From contig NZ_LZLY01000057.1 of NCBI RefSeq assembly GCF_001673535.1, forward strand, positions 24,766 through 88,765: a DNA stretch of 64,000 nt, given 5' to 3'. Shown here one piece after another: positions 56,050 through 63,892 of the stretch. Both the position numbers and the translations under genes were made by a program. Under the pieces are notes generated by a model. It worked only from the letters and a program-made list of their open reading frames with translations. It had not been told where the DNA came from and searched no databases. Position 1 is the first letter of the stretch, and every line of letters starts with the position of its first letter. Source of the stretch: Mycobacterium sp. 1081908.1 (GTDB taxonomy: Bacteria > Actinomycetota > Actinomycetes > Mycobacteriales > Mycobacteriaceae).

Positions 56050-56817
56050 GTGCGAATCGTTGGGCCGGTGACGGCCTTGATGTTGGTCGCCGCGTTGGCG
56101 GCGGGCTGTGGTGGAGTGGTGGACGGCACGGCGAAGCCGGCGCCGAATCTGAAGCCGCGACCGCTTTCCGGCGACACCGTCAGGCGCGTGCTGCTCGACG
56201 GTGACGCCCTGTCCCGGATGCTCGGCCAGCCCTTCGCCACCCGCAAGCCGGCCGAGTTCGGCGGTCCCGACGTCCTCAGCCAAAAGGACGAAACGGTGTC
56301 GCCGGCCAATTGCCTGGGCGTGACGGCGATGCTGCAGAAAAGCGTCTACCAATCCGCGGACGTCAAAGACGTTGCGTCGCAGTCGTGGTGGAACAACGGC
56401 GATCCGGCGCAAGTGATCAGCGTTATCGAGGGTGTGGTCGCCCTACCCTCGGCCGCGCAGGCCGAGGCCCTGTTCGCGCAATTCTCGCAGCAGTGGCAGC
56501 AGTGCAACGGCGCCTCGACGACGGAGCAAAACGGCCCGATCAGCACCACGAACGTCATCAGCGACGTCCGCGTGCCGGATGCCTCCAAAACCATTGTCGC
56601 GGCGACCAATACCGCGACGTCGGTGCTGCCCAACATGCCACCGCTTCGACCCACGCCGCAGGCGCGGGCCATCGGGGTGCGGTTGAACTGCCTCGTCGAG
56701 GTGGAGGTGGTCTTTTTCGGCGACCGCCGCCCTTCGGACCCGGGATCGGGCAACCTGGACACCAGCGGCATCGACGTCGCCCGCGCCATGATGGACAGGG
56801 TCAGCGCCCTGGGCTGA
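56050..56817 (+). CDS. lppR: Lipoprotein with PknH-like extracellular domain (first of three)
   Basis: 255 residues from a GTG. Signal peptide with lipobox LAAGC (Cys20), then VVDGTAKPAP and the PknH sensor-like domain: RPLSGDTVRRVLLD, conserved cysteines (CLGV, QQCNG, LNCLVEVEVVFFG) likely forming two disulfides, and ending in VARAMMDRVSALG. The family resembles the extracytoplasmic sensor of the kinase PknH but is kinase-less. It starts two bases after lepA, as for Rv2404c-lppR, so lepA read-through expresses it. Two tandem paralogues follow. Confidence 0.9.
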   Translation: MRIVGPVTALMLVAALAAGCGGVVDGTAKPAPNLKPRPLSGDTVRRVLLDGDALSRMLGQPFATRKPAEFGGPDVLSQKDETVSPANCLGVTAMLQKSVYQSADVKDVASQSWWNNGDPAQVISVIEGVVALPSAAQAEALFAQFSQQWQQCNGASTTEQNGPISTTNVISDVRVPDASKTIVAATNTATSVLPNMPPLRPTPQARAIGVRLNCLVEVEVVFFGDRRPSDPGSGNLDTSGIDVARAMMDRVSALG

Positions 56818-56854
56818 CGCCGGCGCGATCTGGTGTGGAGGCGAGGGGATCAAG

Positions 56855-57604
56855 GTGAGACGTCGCCAGCGCTTCGTGGCCGCACTGTTGGCCGCCTTGG
56901 TGGCCAGCGGGTGCACGGCGACGACGGGCGGTGCGGCACGTCCGGCGCCCAGCACGGTGGCCCGGCCCCTGACGGGTCCGACCATCAAGCAGGCGCTGTT
57001 GGACAGCGCGGCGCTCTCCCAGCTTCTCGACCAGCCGTTCAAGACCGTCCCGCCGTTTCCGGCGCATTTCGGTGGCAGCGAACAACTGGGGGACAGGTCC
57101 GGATCGCCCGCCGATTGCGCGGGCGTTGCGTTCATGACGTCGGCGGGCGCCTACCGATCCGCCGACGTCGGCAACGTCGCGACCGAGGCGTGGGCGCACG
57201 ACGGCCATTCCGTGAAGGTGGACCTCGTCGTCCAGGGCGTCGTCTCGTTGCGCACCGCGGCGGGGGCGGCCGCCCTGTTCGCGCGGTTCTCCGAGCAGTG
57301 GAAGCGATGTGACGGCACGACCCTGACCGTTCCCTCGGACGTGTATGGGCGATACGGCATCACGGACGTGCGTGTCACGAATTCGGTCCTCGCGGCGACC
57401 GTTTCGCAGGCGCCGGGGGCGGGATCGATCCTGCTGTCGGCCCCGAAAGCGCGGGCGGTCGGCATCCAGGGGAACTGCTTGGTCGAGGTCGACGTCGTCT
57501 TCTTCGGTAACAGCTATCCGTCGGACCAGGGGTCCGCCGACATCAACACCAGCGCGGTCGATATCGCCCACGCGATGATGGACAAGATCAGCGCCCTGAG
57601 CTGA
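56855..57604 (+). CDS. Lipoprotein with PknH-like extracellular domain (second of three)
   Basis: 249 residues from a GTG at 56855 with GGAGGCGAGGGG upstream. Lipobox ASGC (Cys20), TTGGAARPAPS, then RPLTGPTIKQALLDSAALSQ and the same cysteine pattern as the first copy (DCAGV, KRCDG, GNCLVEVDVVFFGN), ending HAMMDKISALS. It is closer to the third copy (shared TIKQ.LL and GNCLVEV) than to the first, which points to stepwise duplication. The ligand is unknown; anchored to the outer face of the inner membrane. Confidence 0.9.
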   Translation: MRRRQRFVAALLAALVASGCTATTGGAARPAPSTVARPLTGPTIKQALLDSAALSQLLDQPFKTVPPFPAHFGGSEQLGDRSGSPADCAGVAFMTSAGAYRSADVGNVATEAWAHDGHSVKVDLVVQGVVSLRTAAGAAALFARFSEQWKRCDGTTLTVPSDVYGRYGITDVRVTNSVLAATVSQAPGAGSILLSAPKARAVGIQGNCLVEVDVVFFGNSYPSDQGSADINTSAVDIAHAMMDKISALS

Positions 57605-57643
57605 CACCACGTCTTCGGTGTGTCTTACTGCGAGCCGGCTCCC

Positions 57644-57661
57644 TCGAAAGTAAACTTTCGA
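57644..57661. promoter_or_regulatory. Perfect 18-base palindrome upstream of third lipoprotein gene
   Basis: TCGAAAGTAAACTTTCGA has 8-base arms around AA. It ends 21 bases before the ATG at 57683, in a notably AT-rich patch, with AGGAG at 57671-57675 as the ribosome site. The two-base centre makes it a poor RNA hairpin, so a DNA operator for a dimeric regulator is more likely. It sits between the second and third paralogues, so the third copy may be separately controlled. Confidence 0.55.
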
Positions 57662-57682
57662 TGAACGAAAAGGAGCCAATAG

Positions 57683-58489
57683 ATGAATCGCGTGCGTATG
57701 AGTGGTAAATCACGGCCGCGATGTCGCGCGCGCCTGGGGCGCCGCTGGTGCATCGTGGCCGCGCTGCTGCTCGTGATGTCGACCGCCGGCTGCGCCGTCG
57801 TTGTCGACGGCACGGCGCGGCCGGCGACGGGCATGGCGCCGCGATCGCTGACAGGGCAGACCATCAAGCAGGTACTGCTCGGTCACCGGGCGTTGTCGCG
57901 AATCCTCAACCAGTCCTTCAAGATCGACCCTCGGTTTCGGCCGCGGTTCGGCGGCCCCGACGCGTTGCTGGACGACGGGTGGCTCTCGCCGGGGGACTGC
58001 CTGGGCGTGGCCTCGATGCTGCAGCGAGTCGTCTATCAATCCAGCAAGGTGCGCCACGTCGCGCTCCAAACGTGGCGGCATGCGCCGCAGTCCGTCGAGG
58101 TGACCAGCGTTCAGGAGGGCGTGGTCAGCCTGCCGAGCCCCGCGGAGGCCCAGGCCCTGTTCGACAAGTTCTCCCGGCAGTGGCAGCAGTGCGATGGCAC
58201 GACCATGCCCTTGTCCGGCACGGTGTTCCGGCTCAAGGCCACGATCGCTAACGTTCAGGTCGCGGATTCGGTTGCCGCGGCGGACATTTCGATGGGGTTT
58301 GCCTCGCGTAGCACGGATTCGGCGTCGCTCCCGTCGGGGCGCGCCCTTGGCGTCCGCGGCAACTGCCTGGTCGAGGTCGAGGTCTCCTTCTTCGGGAACA
58401 CGCAGCCGTCGGAGCGCGGCGCCGATCCCCGGGCCAGTGCCGTCGACATCGCGCACGCCATCTTGGATAACGTCGGCGCGCTGACCTGA
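57683..58489 (+). CDS. Lipoprotein with PknH-like extracellular domain (third of three)
   Basis: 268 residues. Basic N-terminus, hydrophobic core and lipobox STAGC (Cys37), VVDGTARPATG, RSLTGQTIKQVLLGHRALS, the conserved cysteine set (DCLGV, QQCDG, GNCLVEVEVSFFGN) and a final VDIAHAILDNVGALT. It differs from the other copies by a longer signal region and an upstream palindrome, suggesting its own promoter. It ends six bases from the convergent trehalase stop. Confidence 0.9.
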   Translation: MNRVRMSGKSRPRCRARLGRRWCIVAALLLVMSTAGCAVVVDGTARPATGMAPRSLTGQTIKQVLLGHRALSRILNQSFKIDPRFRPRFGGPDALLDDGWLSPGDCLGVASMLQRVVYQSSKVRHVALQTWRHAPQSVEVTSVQEGVVSLPSPAEAQALFDKFSRQWQQCDGTTMPLSGTVFRLKATIANVQVADSVAAADISMGFASRSTDSASLPSGRALGVRGNCLVEVEVSFFGNTQPSERGADPRASAVDIAHAILDNVGALT

Positions 58490-58495
58490 CGCGTC

Positions 58496-60547
58496 CTACA
58501 CCGGCGCGTTGGCCGGCTGGAACGTCCCCGAACCGTCGGCCTCCTCCTCGGCCCGGATGACGTGGACCACGGCGTTGATCAGGGCCAGGTGGGTGAACGC
58601 CTGCGGGAAGTTGCCCAGGTGCCGTCCGGTGCGCGGCTCGATCTCCTCGGCGTAGAGGTGCAGCGGGCTGGCGTAGGACAGCAGCCGCTCGCACAGCCGC
58701 TTGGCGCGGCTCACCTCGCCGATCTCGACCAGCGCGGACACCAGCCAGAACGAGCAGATCGTGAACGTGCCCTCCTCGCCGGACAGCCCGTCGTCGGTCT
58801 CCTCGACCCGGTAGCGAAGCACCAGGCCTTCCTCGGTGAGTTCGTTGGCGATCGCCAGGACGGTGTTGCGCACCCGCGGGTCGTCCGGCGGCAAGAACCG
58901 GGTCAGCACCACCAGCAGCAGCGAGGCGTCCAGCGCGTCGCTGCCGTAGCGCTGGGTGAACACGCCGCGCGAGTCCACCCCGTGCTCGAGGATGTCGTTC
59001 TTGATCTCCTCGGCGATGGCCCGCCACTGCTGGGCGTAGCTCTTCTCGCCCTGCCGCTCGGCGAGCTTGGAGCCGCGGTCTAGCGCCACCCAGCACATCA
59101 CCTTCGACGACGTGAAATGCTGCGGCTCCCCGCGCACCTCCCAGATTCCGCGGTCGGGCTCGCGCCAATGCTTAATGGCCTCTTCCACCTGCTTCTTCAG
59201 CACCGGCCACAGGGTCTCCGGGATCTGCTCGCGCGACTTGGCGTGCAGGTAGAACGAGTCCAGGATCGAGCCCCAGATGTCGTGCTGAACCTGGTCGTAG
59301 GCGCCGTTGCCGATCCGCACCGGCCGGGCGTGGTCATAGCCGGAGAGGTGGTGCAGCTCGTCTTCGACCAGGCTGCGCTCGCCGCCGACGCCGTACATCA
59401 CCTGCAGCGGGTGGCGCTCGTTGCTGTTGGCGCCGGAAACGTCGGCGATGAAGGCGAAGAAGTCGTCGGCCTCGCGGTCGAGCCCCAGGGTGTAGAGGCC
59501 CCACAGCGCGAACGTCGAGTCGCGGACCCAGGCATACCGGTAGTCCCAGTTGCGCTCGCCGTGCGGCGTCTCGGGCAGCGATGTGGTGCTGGCGGCCAGC
59601 AGCGCGCCCGTCGGCGAATACGTCAGACCCTTCAGCGTGAGCGCGCTGCGCTGCAGGTAGGCGCGCCACGGGTGGTCGGGGAAGTTGCCGATGTTGATCC
59701 ACTGCCGCCAGCACTCGGTGGTCTGCCACATCTTGTCGGCGGCCTCTTCGTAGGTCTGCGGCGCCGGGTGCTTCGTCCAGCTCAGGGCGACGAACACGTC
59801 GTCGCCCTCCTTCATCCGGGTGCGCGCCCGCGCTTCCCGGCCCTCGAGCCCGATGCGCAGGTTGGTGGTCAGCCGCAGCGTCGGGTGCGCGTCGGGCTGT
59901 TTGCTGGCGCGCGCGATGGCCTCGCCGTAGGCATTCGCCGAGTACTCCCAGGTGACGCCGATGCGGTGGTAGTCGAAGGCGGGCTCGCAGCTCATCATCA
60001 GCTCGACCGTGCCGCTGACACAGCGCACCGTGCGCAGCAGGATGTGCTCGGCGTCCCAGTCCATCGGGGTGCGGCGGTGGGTCCGCGAGCGGCGTTCGAT
60101 GTCGTGCCATGGGCCCATCACCAGCGCGTCACGCACGATCAGCCACCCGGTGTGGGTCTGCCAGGTGGTCTCCATGATCAGGCTGCCCGGCAGGTAGCGG
60201 CGCGCCGACGGCACCGAGACGCCGTAGGGGCCGAGCCGGAAGTGGCCGGCGCTACGGTCCAGGATCGCGCCGAAGACGCTCGGGGAGTCGGGTCGGGGCA
60301 CGCACAGCCATTCCACCGACCCGGCGGGGGAGATCAGGCACGTCGTTTCCCAGTCGGAGAGGAAGGCGTAGTCGGCGATCGGCGGGAACGGGTTCCGCAG
60401 CGACGCGCTGGGCGCGAGCGGCGCGGGCGCGCTGAAATCGATGGGCGAAGCCAGCGCCGTTTCGGGAGGCGCTTCGAACGCTTCCAGGGGTGCCTCCGCG
60501 GGAGCACCGTCGGCCGGCTGGTCGGCGGGTTGGGCGTGCAGGACCAT
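58496..60547 (-). CDS. treH: Glycoside hydrolase family 15 trehalase
   Basis: 683 residues from the ATG at 60547; a TTG 21 bases upstream is possible but its GGGCAGG is too close. GH15 fold: N-terminal beta domain (PPIADYAFLSDWETTCLISP, cited in part) and an (alpha/alpha)6 barrel with RNWDYRYAWVRDSTFALWGL, RGIWEVRGEPQHFTSSKVMC carrying the catalytic acid region, and GEEGTFTICSFWLV. The mycobacterial member (Rv2402) hydrolyses trehalose to two glucoses. The N-terminal 45 residues are Pro/Ala/Glu-rich and probably disordered. Trehalose is also the backbone of the TPP lipid, though no direct link is shown. Confidence 0.93.
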   Translation of the reverse strand: MVLHAQPADQPADGAPAEAPLEAFEAPPETALASPIDFSAPAPLAPSASLRNPFPPIADYAFLSDWETTCLISPAGSVEWLCVPRPDSPSVFGAILDRSAGHFRLGPYGVSVPSARRYLPGSLIMETTWQTHTGWLIVRDALVMGPWHDIERRSRTHRRTPMDWDAEHILLRTVRCVSGTVELMMSCEPAFDYHRIGVTWEYSANAYGEAIARASKQPDAHPTLRLTTNLRIGLEGREARARTRMKEGDDVFVALSWTKHPAPQTYEEAADKMWQTTECWRQWINIGNFPDHPWRAYLQRSALTLKGLTYSPTGALLAASTTSLPETPHGERNWDYRYAWVRDSTFALWGLYTLGLDREADDFFAFIADVSGANSNERHPLQVMYGVGGERSLVEDELHHLSGYDHARPVRIGNGAYDQVQHDIWGSILDSFYLHAKSREQIPETLWPVLKKQVEEAIKHWREPDRGIWEVRGEPQHFTSSKVMCWVALDRGSKLAERQGEKSYAQQWRAIAEEIKNDILEHGVDSRGVFTQRYGSDALDASLLLVVLTRFLPPDDPRVRNTVLAIANELTEEGLVLRYRVEETDDGLSGEEGTFTICSFWLVSALVEIGEVSRAKRLCERLLSYASPLHLYAEEIEPRTGRHLGNFPQAFTHLALINAVVHVIRAEEEADGSGTFQPANAPV

Positions 60548-60663
60548 CCCGACATCATCGACTGTCAACCTGCCCGGCGTCCAATGTTTCCATTAGGTGT
60601 CGGGGTCAGTGCGGCGCGCGTGGCGTGCCCGGGCAATTGGTTTCGGGTGCCGGGGCGAATAGG

Positions 60664-60867
60664 GTGAGCCGGGTGAGCGGGTTCCTGAATTGGTGGGACG
60701 GCAACGAGCTGTGGCTCTCGGGCCTCGCGTTCGTGCTGCAAGCCATGATCGTGATGCCCGTCGTTTTGGCGGTGGCCTACGTCACGGCGGGCCTGCTGGA
60801 TCGCCTGCTCGGCAGGGGCATCAAATTGATGCGCCGCATTCGGCACGCCGATGGGGCGCCCGGGTAG
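60664..60867 (+). CDS. Small membrane protein (Rv2401A-like)
   Basis: 67 residues from a GTG at 60664, or 64 from the GTG at 60673. One long hydrophobic span (about 18-44, SGLAFVLQAMIVMPVVLAVA) with a Trp-rich start (FLNWWDGNELWL) and a basic C-terminus (RGIKLMRRIRHADG). It is similar in position and type to the small Rv2401A membrane protein. Function unknown. Confidence 0.65.
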   Translation: MSRVSGFLNWWDGNELWLSGLAFVLQAMIVMPVVLAVAYVTAGLLDRLLGRGIKLMRRIRHADGAPG

Positions 60868-60872
60868 CGCGC

Positions 60873-60950
60873 ATGCCTCGGTCGCACGTGACGTTGATTC
60901 TGGTCACGCTCGTGGTGCTGGTGATCGTCACATGGCTAGCGACGCACTGA
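60873..60950 (+). CDS. Possible 25-residue single-span micropeptide
   Basis: ATG at 60873 encodes MPRSHVTLILVTLVVLVIVT plus WLATH and a TGA: a basic start, one hydrophobic helix and a short tail. It begins five bases after the stop of the preceding small membrane protein gene. No clear ribosome site is visible, so coding is uncertain. Confidence 0.3.
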   Translation: MPRSHVTLILVTLVVLVIVTWLATH

Positions 60951-60991
60951 CGCGCGAGCGGGCGTCCGGTGGCGGCCCGGCGAATTCCTGT

Positions 60992-60997
60992 TAGGCT
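60992..60997 (+). promoter_or_regulatory. -10 element (TAGGCT) of a leaderless transcript
   Basis: TAGGCT fits the mycobacterial TAnnnT -10 consensus. Seven bases separate it from the A of an ATG at 61005, the spacing expected if transcription starts on that ATG. It is the best promoter candidate for the sulfate transport operon. Confidence 0.6.
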
Positions 60998-61004
60998 TCG
61001 CGAC

Positions 61005-61061
61005 ATGCACATGGCAATCGGCGTTGTGGATTGCGCTGTCCGTGTGCACTGTTGTCGCTGA
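61005..61061 (+). CDS. Leaderless cysteine-rich upstream ORF, putative cysteine-responsive attenuator of the sulfate transport operon
   Basis: The 18-codon frame reads MHMAIGVVDCAVRVHCCR and stops at TGA 61059-61061. Three of 18 residues are cysteine, two of them adjacent just before the stop, a very unusual composition by chance. A TAGGCT -10 places the start of transcription on its ATG, so it would be translated without a ribosome site. Mycobacteria are known to use leaderless polycysteine short ORFs as attenuators that raise downstream expression when cysteine is scarce. The downstream genes import sulfate for cysteine synthesis, so the logic fits. Expression is inferred, not shown. Confidence 0.65.
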   Translation: MHMAIGVVDCAVRVHCCR

Positions 61062-61084
61062 CTTCCACCCGTGCGCGGTTTGGT

Positions 61085-61103
61085 AGGAGTCGTCGACTCT
61101 CCT
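61085..61103 (+). promoter_or_regulatory. Hairpin between the upstream ORF and subI
   Basis: AGGAGTC (61085-61091) and GACTC plus CT (61095-61099, 61102-61103) pair around the three-base loop GTC with a two-base bulge; the core GAGTCG-T-CGACTC is perfectly symmetric. An 8-base palindrome TGACGTCA starts at 61103. It lies 24 bases after the upstream ORF stop and 73 bases before subI. No U-tract follows, so it is not a simple terminator; it could be the switchable structure of an attenuator or a DNA operator. Confidence 0.45.
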
Positions 61104-61176
61104 GACGTCATATCGCCTTTCCGCTACAACGGGATCCAGATAGTTTCCCGCTTGAAACAGCAATGAAAGGCTCCGA

Positions 61177-62214
61177 ATGCTCACCGACATCGGCAGCAAT
61201 GTGCGCTGGCGGCCTGTCGTCATCCTCGCCCTGATCGTCGGTGTGGTCGCCGCGTGTCAGGGCGGCCCCAGCGATGTCGTCGGCGGGAGCGGCCCCAGCA
61301 ACGCGCATACGAGTCTCACCCTTGTCGCCTATTCCGCGCCAGAACCCGGGTGGAGCAAGGTGATTCCCGCGTTCAACGCCTCCGACGTGGGCAAGGGCAT
61401 CCAGGTGATCACCTCGTACGGCGCCTCCGGCGACCAGTCGCGCGGCGTAGCCGAGGGCAAGCCGGCCGATCTCGTCAACTTCTCGGTCGAGCCCGACGTC
61501 ACCCGGTTGGTCAAGGCGGGCAAGGTCTCCAAGGACTGGAACACCGACGCCACCAAGGGAATCCCCTTCGGGTCGGTGGTGACGCTGGTGGTGCGCAAGG
61601 GCAATCCGAAGAACATCAAGGACTGGGATGACCTGCTGCGCCCCGGCATCGAGGTCATCACGCCCAGCCCGCTGAGTTCGGGATCGGCCAAGTGGAATCT
61701 GCTCGCCCCGTACGCCGTCAAGAGCGAAGGCGGCGCCAACGGTCAGGCCGGCATCGACTTCATCCACAAATTGGTGAGCGAACACGTCAAACTGCGTCCC
61801 GGCTCGGGACGGGAAGCCACCGACGTCTTCGTCCAGGGCAGCGGTGACGTCTTGATCAGCTACGAGAACGAGGCCATCGCGACCGAGCGTGCGGGCAAGC
61901 CGGTCGAGCACGTGAACCCGCCGCAGACCTTCAAGATCGAGAACCCGCTGGCGGTGGTGACCACCAGCGCGCACCTGGACGCCGCCGTCGCGTTCAAGAA
62001 CTTCCAATACACCGCGGCGGCGCAAAAGGTGTGGGCCCAGGCCGGCTTCCGGCCGGTCGACCCGGCCGTGGCCGCCGATTTCCGGGACCAGTTCCCGGCG
62101 CCGGCGAAGCTGTGGACGATCGCCCAGCTCGGCGGCTGGGGCGCGGTGGACCCGCAGCTGTTCGACAAGAACACCGGAAGCATCACCAAGATCTACACGA
62201 AGGCAACGGGATGA
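61177..62214 (+). CDS. subI: Sulfate-binding lipoprotein of the sulfate ABC transporter
   Basis: 345 residues. Signal peptide with lipobox VAAC (Cys27), then the periplasmic sulfate-binding protein fold: SLTLVAYSAPEPGWSKVIPA, TSYGASGDQSRGVAEGKPAD, ITPSPLSSGSAKWNLLAPYA and the terminal GWGAVDPQLFDKNTGSI. It captures sulfate outside the inner membrane and delivers it to CysT/CysW. It is the first gene of the subI-cysT-cysW-cysA operon and is preceded by a cysteine-rich upstream ORF. It overlaps cysT as ATGA. Confidence 0.96.
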   Translation: MLTDIGSNVRWRPVVILALIVGVVAACQGGPSDVVGGSGPSNAHTSLTLVAYSAPEPGWSKVIPAFNASDVGKGIQVITSYGASGDQSRGVAEGKPADLVNFSVEPDVTRLVKAGKVSKDWNTDATKGIPFGSVVTLVVRKGNPKNIKDWDDLLRPGIEVITPSPLSSGSAKWNLLAPYAVKSEGGANGQAGIDFIHKLVSEHVKLRPGSGREATDVFVQGSGDVLISYENEAIATERAGKPVEHVNPPQTFKIENPLAVVTTSAHLDAAVAFKNFQYTAAAQKVWAQAGFRPVDPAVAADFRDQFPAPAKLWTIAQLGGWGAVDPQLFDKNTGSITKIYTKATG

Positions 62215-63056
62215 CGGCCACCGTTACACCCGTCCCCGACGCGACCCGGGTCACCCGGGGCCCGCGCGGAGCGGGCGCCACATCGCTACGGGTCGGCGTC
62301 GCGACGTTGTGGCTGTCGGTGATCGTGTTGCTGCCGCTGGCGGCGATCGCGTGGCAGGCCGCCGGCGGCGGATGGCACGCGTTCTGGCTCGCCGTCACGT
62401 CGAACGCCGCGCTGGAATCGTTCCGGGTGACGCTGACCATCTCCGCCGGGGTGACGGCGGTGAACCTGGTCTTCGGGCTGTTGATCGCCTGGATGCTGGT
62501 GCGCGACGACTTCTTCGGCAAGCGGCTGGTCGACGCGATCATCGACCTGCCGTTCGCGTTGCCGACCATCGTCGCGAGCCTGGTGATGCTGGCCCTGTAC
62601 GGGAACAACAGCCCGGTGGGCCTGCACCTGCAGCACACCGCGTGGGGTGTGGCGGTGGCGCTGGCCTTCGTCACGCTGCCCTTCGTGGTCCGCGCCGTCC
62701 AGCCGGTGCTGCTGGAGATCGATCGCGAGACCGAGGAGGCGGCCGCGTCGCTGGGCGCCAGCGGTCCGAAGATCTTCACCTCGGTCGTGTTGCCGTCGCT
62801 GACGCCGGCCCTGTTATCCGGTGCGGGCCTGGCGTTTTCGCGGGCGATCGGCGAATTCGGTTCGGTGGTGCTGATCGGCGGCGCGGTGCCCGGCAAGACC
62901 GAAGTGTCCTCCCAGTGGATACGGACGCTGATCGAGAACGACGACCGCACCGGCGCCGCGGCGATATCCATTGTCCTGCTGGCCATTTCTTTCGTCGTGT
63001 TGTTCGTCCTGCGGCTCGTGGGCGGGCGCGCGGCCAAACGCGAGGAGTTGGACTGA
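62211..63056 (+). CDS. cysT: Sulfate ABC transporter permease CysT
   Basis: 281 residues, six transmembrane helices, and the permease EAA loop EETEEAAASLGASGPKIFT-like segment (ETEEAAASLGASGPKIFTSV) that contacts the ATPase. ATGA overlap with subI at 62211-62214 and TGATG overlap with cysW at 63054-63058 show translational coupling. It forms the inner-membrane channel with CysW. Confidence 0.96.
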   Translation: MTATVTPVPDATRVTRGPRGAGATSLRVGVATLWLSVIVLLPLAAIAWQAAGGGWHAFWLAVTSNAALESFRVTLTISAGVTAVNLVFGLLIAWMLVRDDFFGKRLVDAIIDLPFALPTIVASLVMLALYGNNSPVGLHLQHTAWGVAVALAFVTLPFVVRAVQPVLLEIDRETEEAAASLGASGPKIFTSVVLPSLTPALLSGAGLAFSRAIGEFGSVVLIGGAVPGKTEVSSQWIRTLIENDDRTGAAAISIVLLAISFVVLFVLRLVGGRAAKREELD

Positions 63057-63871
63057 TGGCGGCGCCGTCGACGAGTTCCCGCTACGTCATCCGATTCCTT
63101 GGGCTCGCCTACGTCTTCGTGTTGCTCGTCGTTCCGGTGTCGCTGATCCTGTGGCGGACCTTCCGGCCCGGGATCGGTCAGTTCTTCGACTGGGTGAGCA
63201 CCCCGGCCGCGGTATCGGCGCTGAATTTGACGCTGCTGGTGGTGGCGATCGTGGTGCCGCTCAACGTCGTTTTCGGAATTCCGACCGCACTGGTGCTGGC
63301 GCGCAACCGATTTCGCGGTAAGGGCGTGCTGCAGGCGGTGATCGACCTGCCGTTCGCCGTCTCGCCCGTCATCGTCGGTGTGGCGTTGATCCTGCTGTGG
63401 GGGGCGGGCGGCGCCTTCGGGTTCGTCGAAAACAACCTCGGCCTCAAGATCATTTTCGGGCTGCCGGGGATCGTGCTGGCCAGCATCTTCGTCACGCTGC
63501 CGTTCGTGGTGCGCGAAGTGGAGCCGGTGCTGCACGAGTTGGGAACCGACCAGGAGGAGGCGGCGGCCACGCTGGGTTCGAGTTGGTGGCAGACGTTTTG
63601 GCGGATCACGTTGCCGTCCATCCGGTGGGGATTGACCTACGGCATCGTGCTGACCGTTGCGCGCACCCTTGGCGAATTCGGCGCGGTGATCATCGTGTCG
63701 TCCAACCTGCCGGGCAAGTCACAAACACTGACGTTGCTGGTCGCGGACCGGTACAACCGGGGGGCCGAATACGGCGCCTATGCGCTGTCGACGCTGCTGA
63801 TGGGTGTGGCCGTGCTGGTCCTGATCTTCCAGCTGGTGCTCGACGTCCGCCGGGCACGAGCGACCAAGTAA
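63056..63871 (+). CDS. cysW: Sulfate ABC transporter permease CysW
   Basis: 271 residues from the ATG at 63056; longer upstream frame is the wrong frame of cysT. It has the RYVIRFLGLAYVFVLLVVPV start, six helices and the EAA loop TDQEEAAATLGSSWWQTFWR that docks on CysA, with the characteristic GEFGAVIIVSSNLPGKSQT. Partner of CysT; stop-start overlap of one base upstream and 21 bases to cysA. Confidence 0.96.
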   Translation: MAAPSTSSRYVIRFLGLAYVFVLLVVPVSLILWRTFRPGIGQFFDWVSTPAAVSALNLTLLVVAIVVPLNVVFGIPTALVLARNRFRGKGVLQAVIDLPFAVSPVIVGVALILLWGAGGAFGFVENNLGLKIIFGLPGIVLASIFVTLPFVVREVEPVLHELGTDQEEAAATLGSSWWQTFWRITLPSIRWGLTYGIVLTVARTLGEFGAVIIVSSNLPGKSQTLTLLVADRYNRGAEYGAYALSTLLMGVAVLVLIFQLVLDVRRARATK

Positions 63872-63892
63872 GCCGGACAAGGAGACTCGCAG

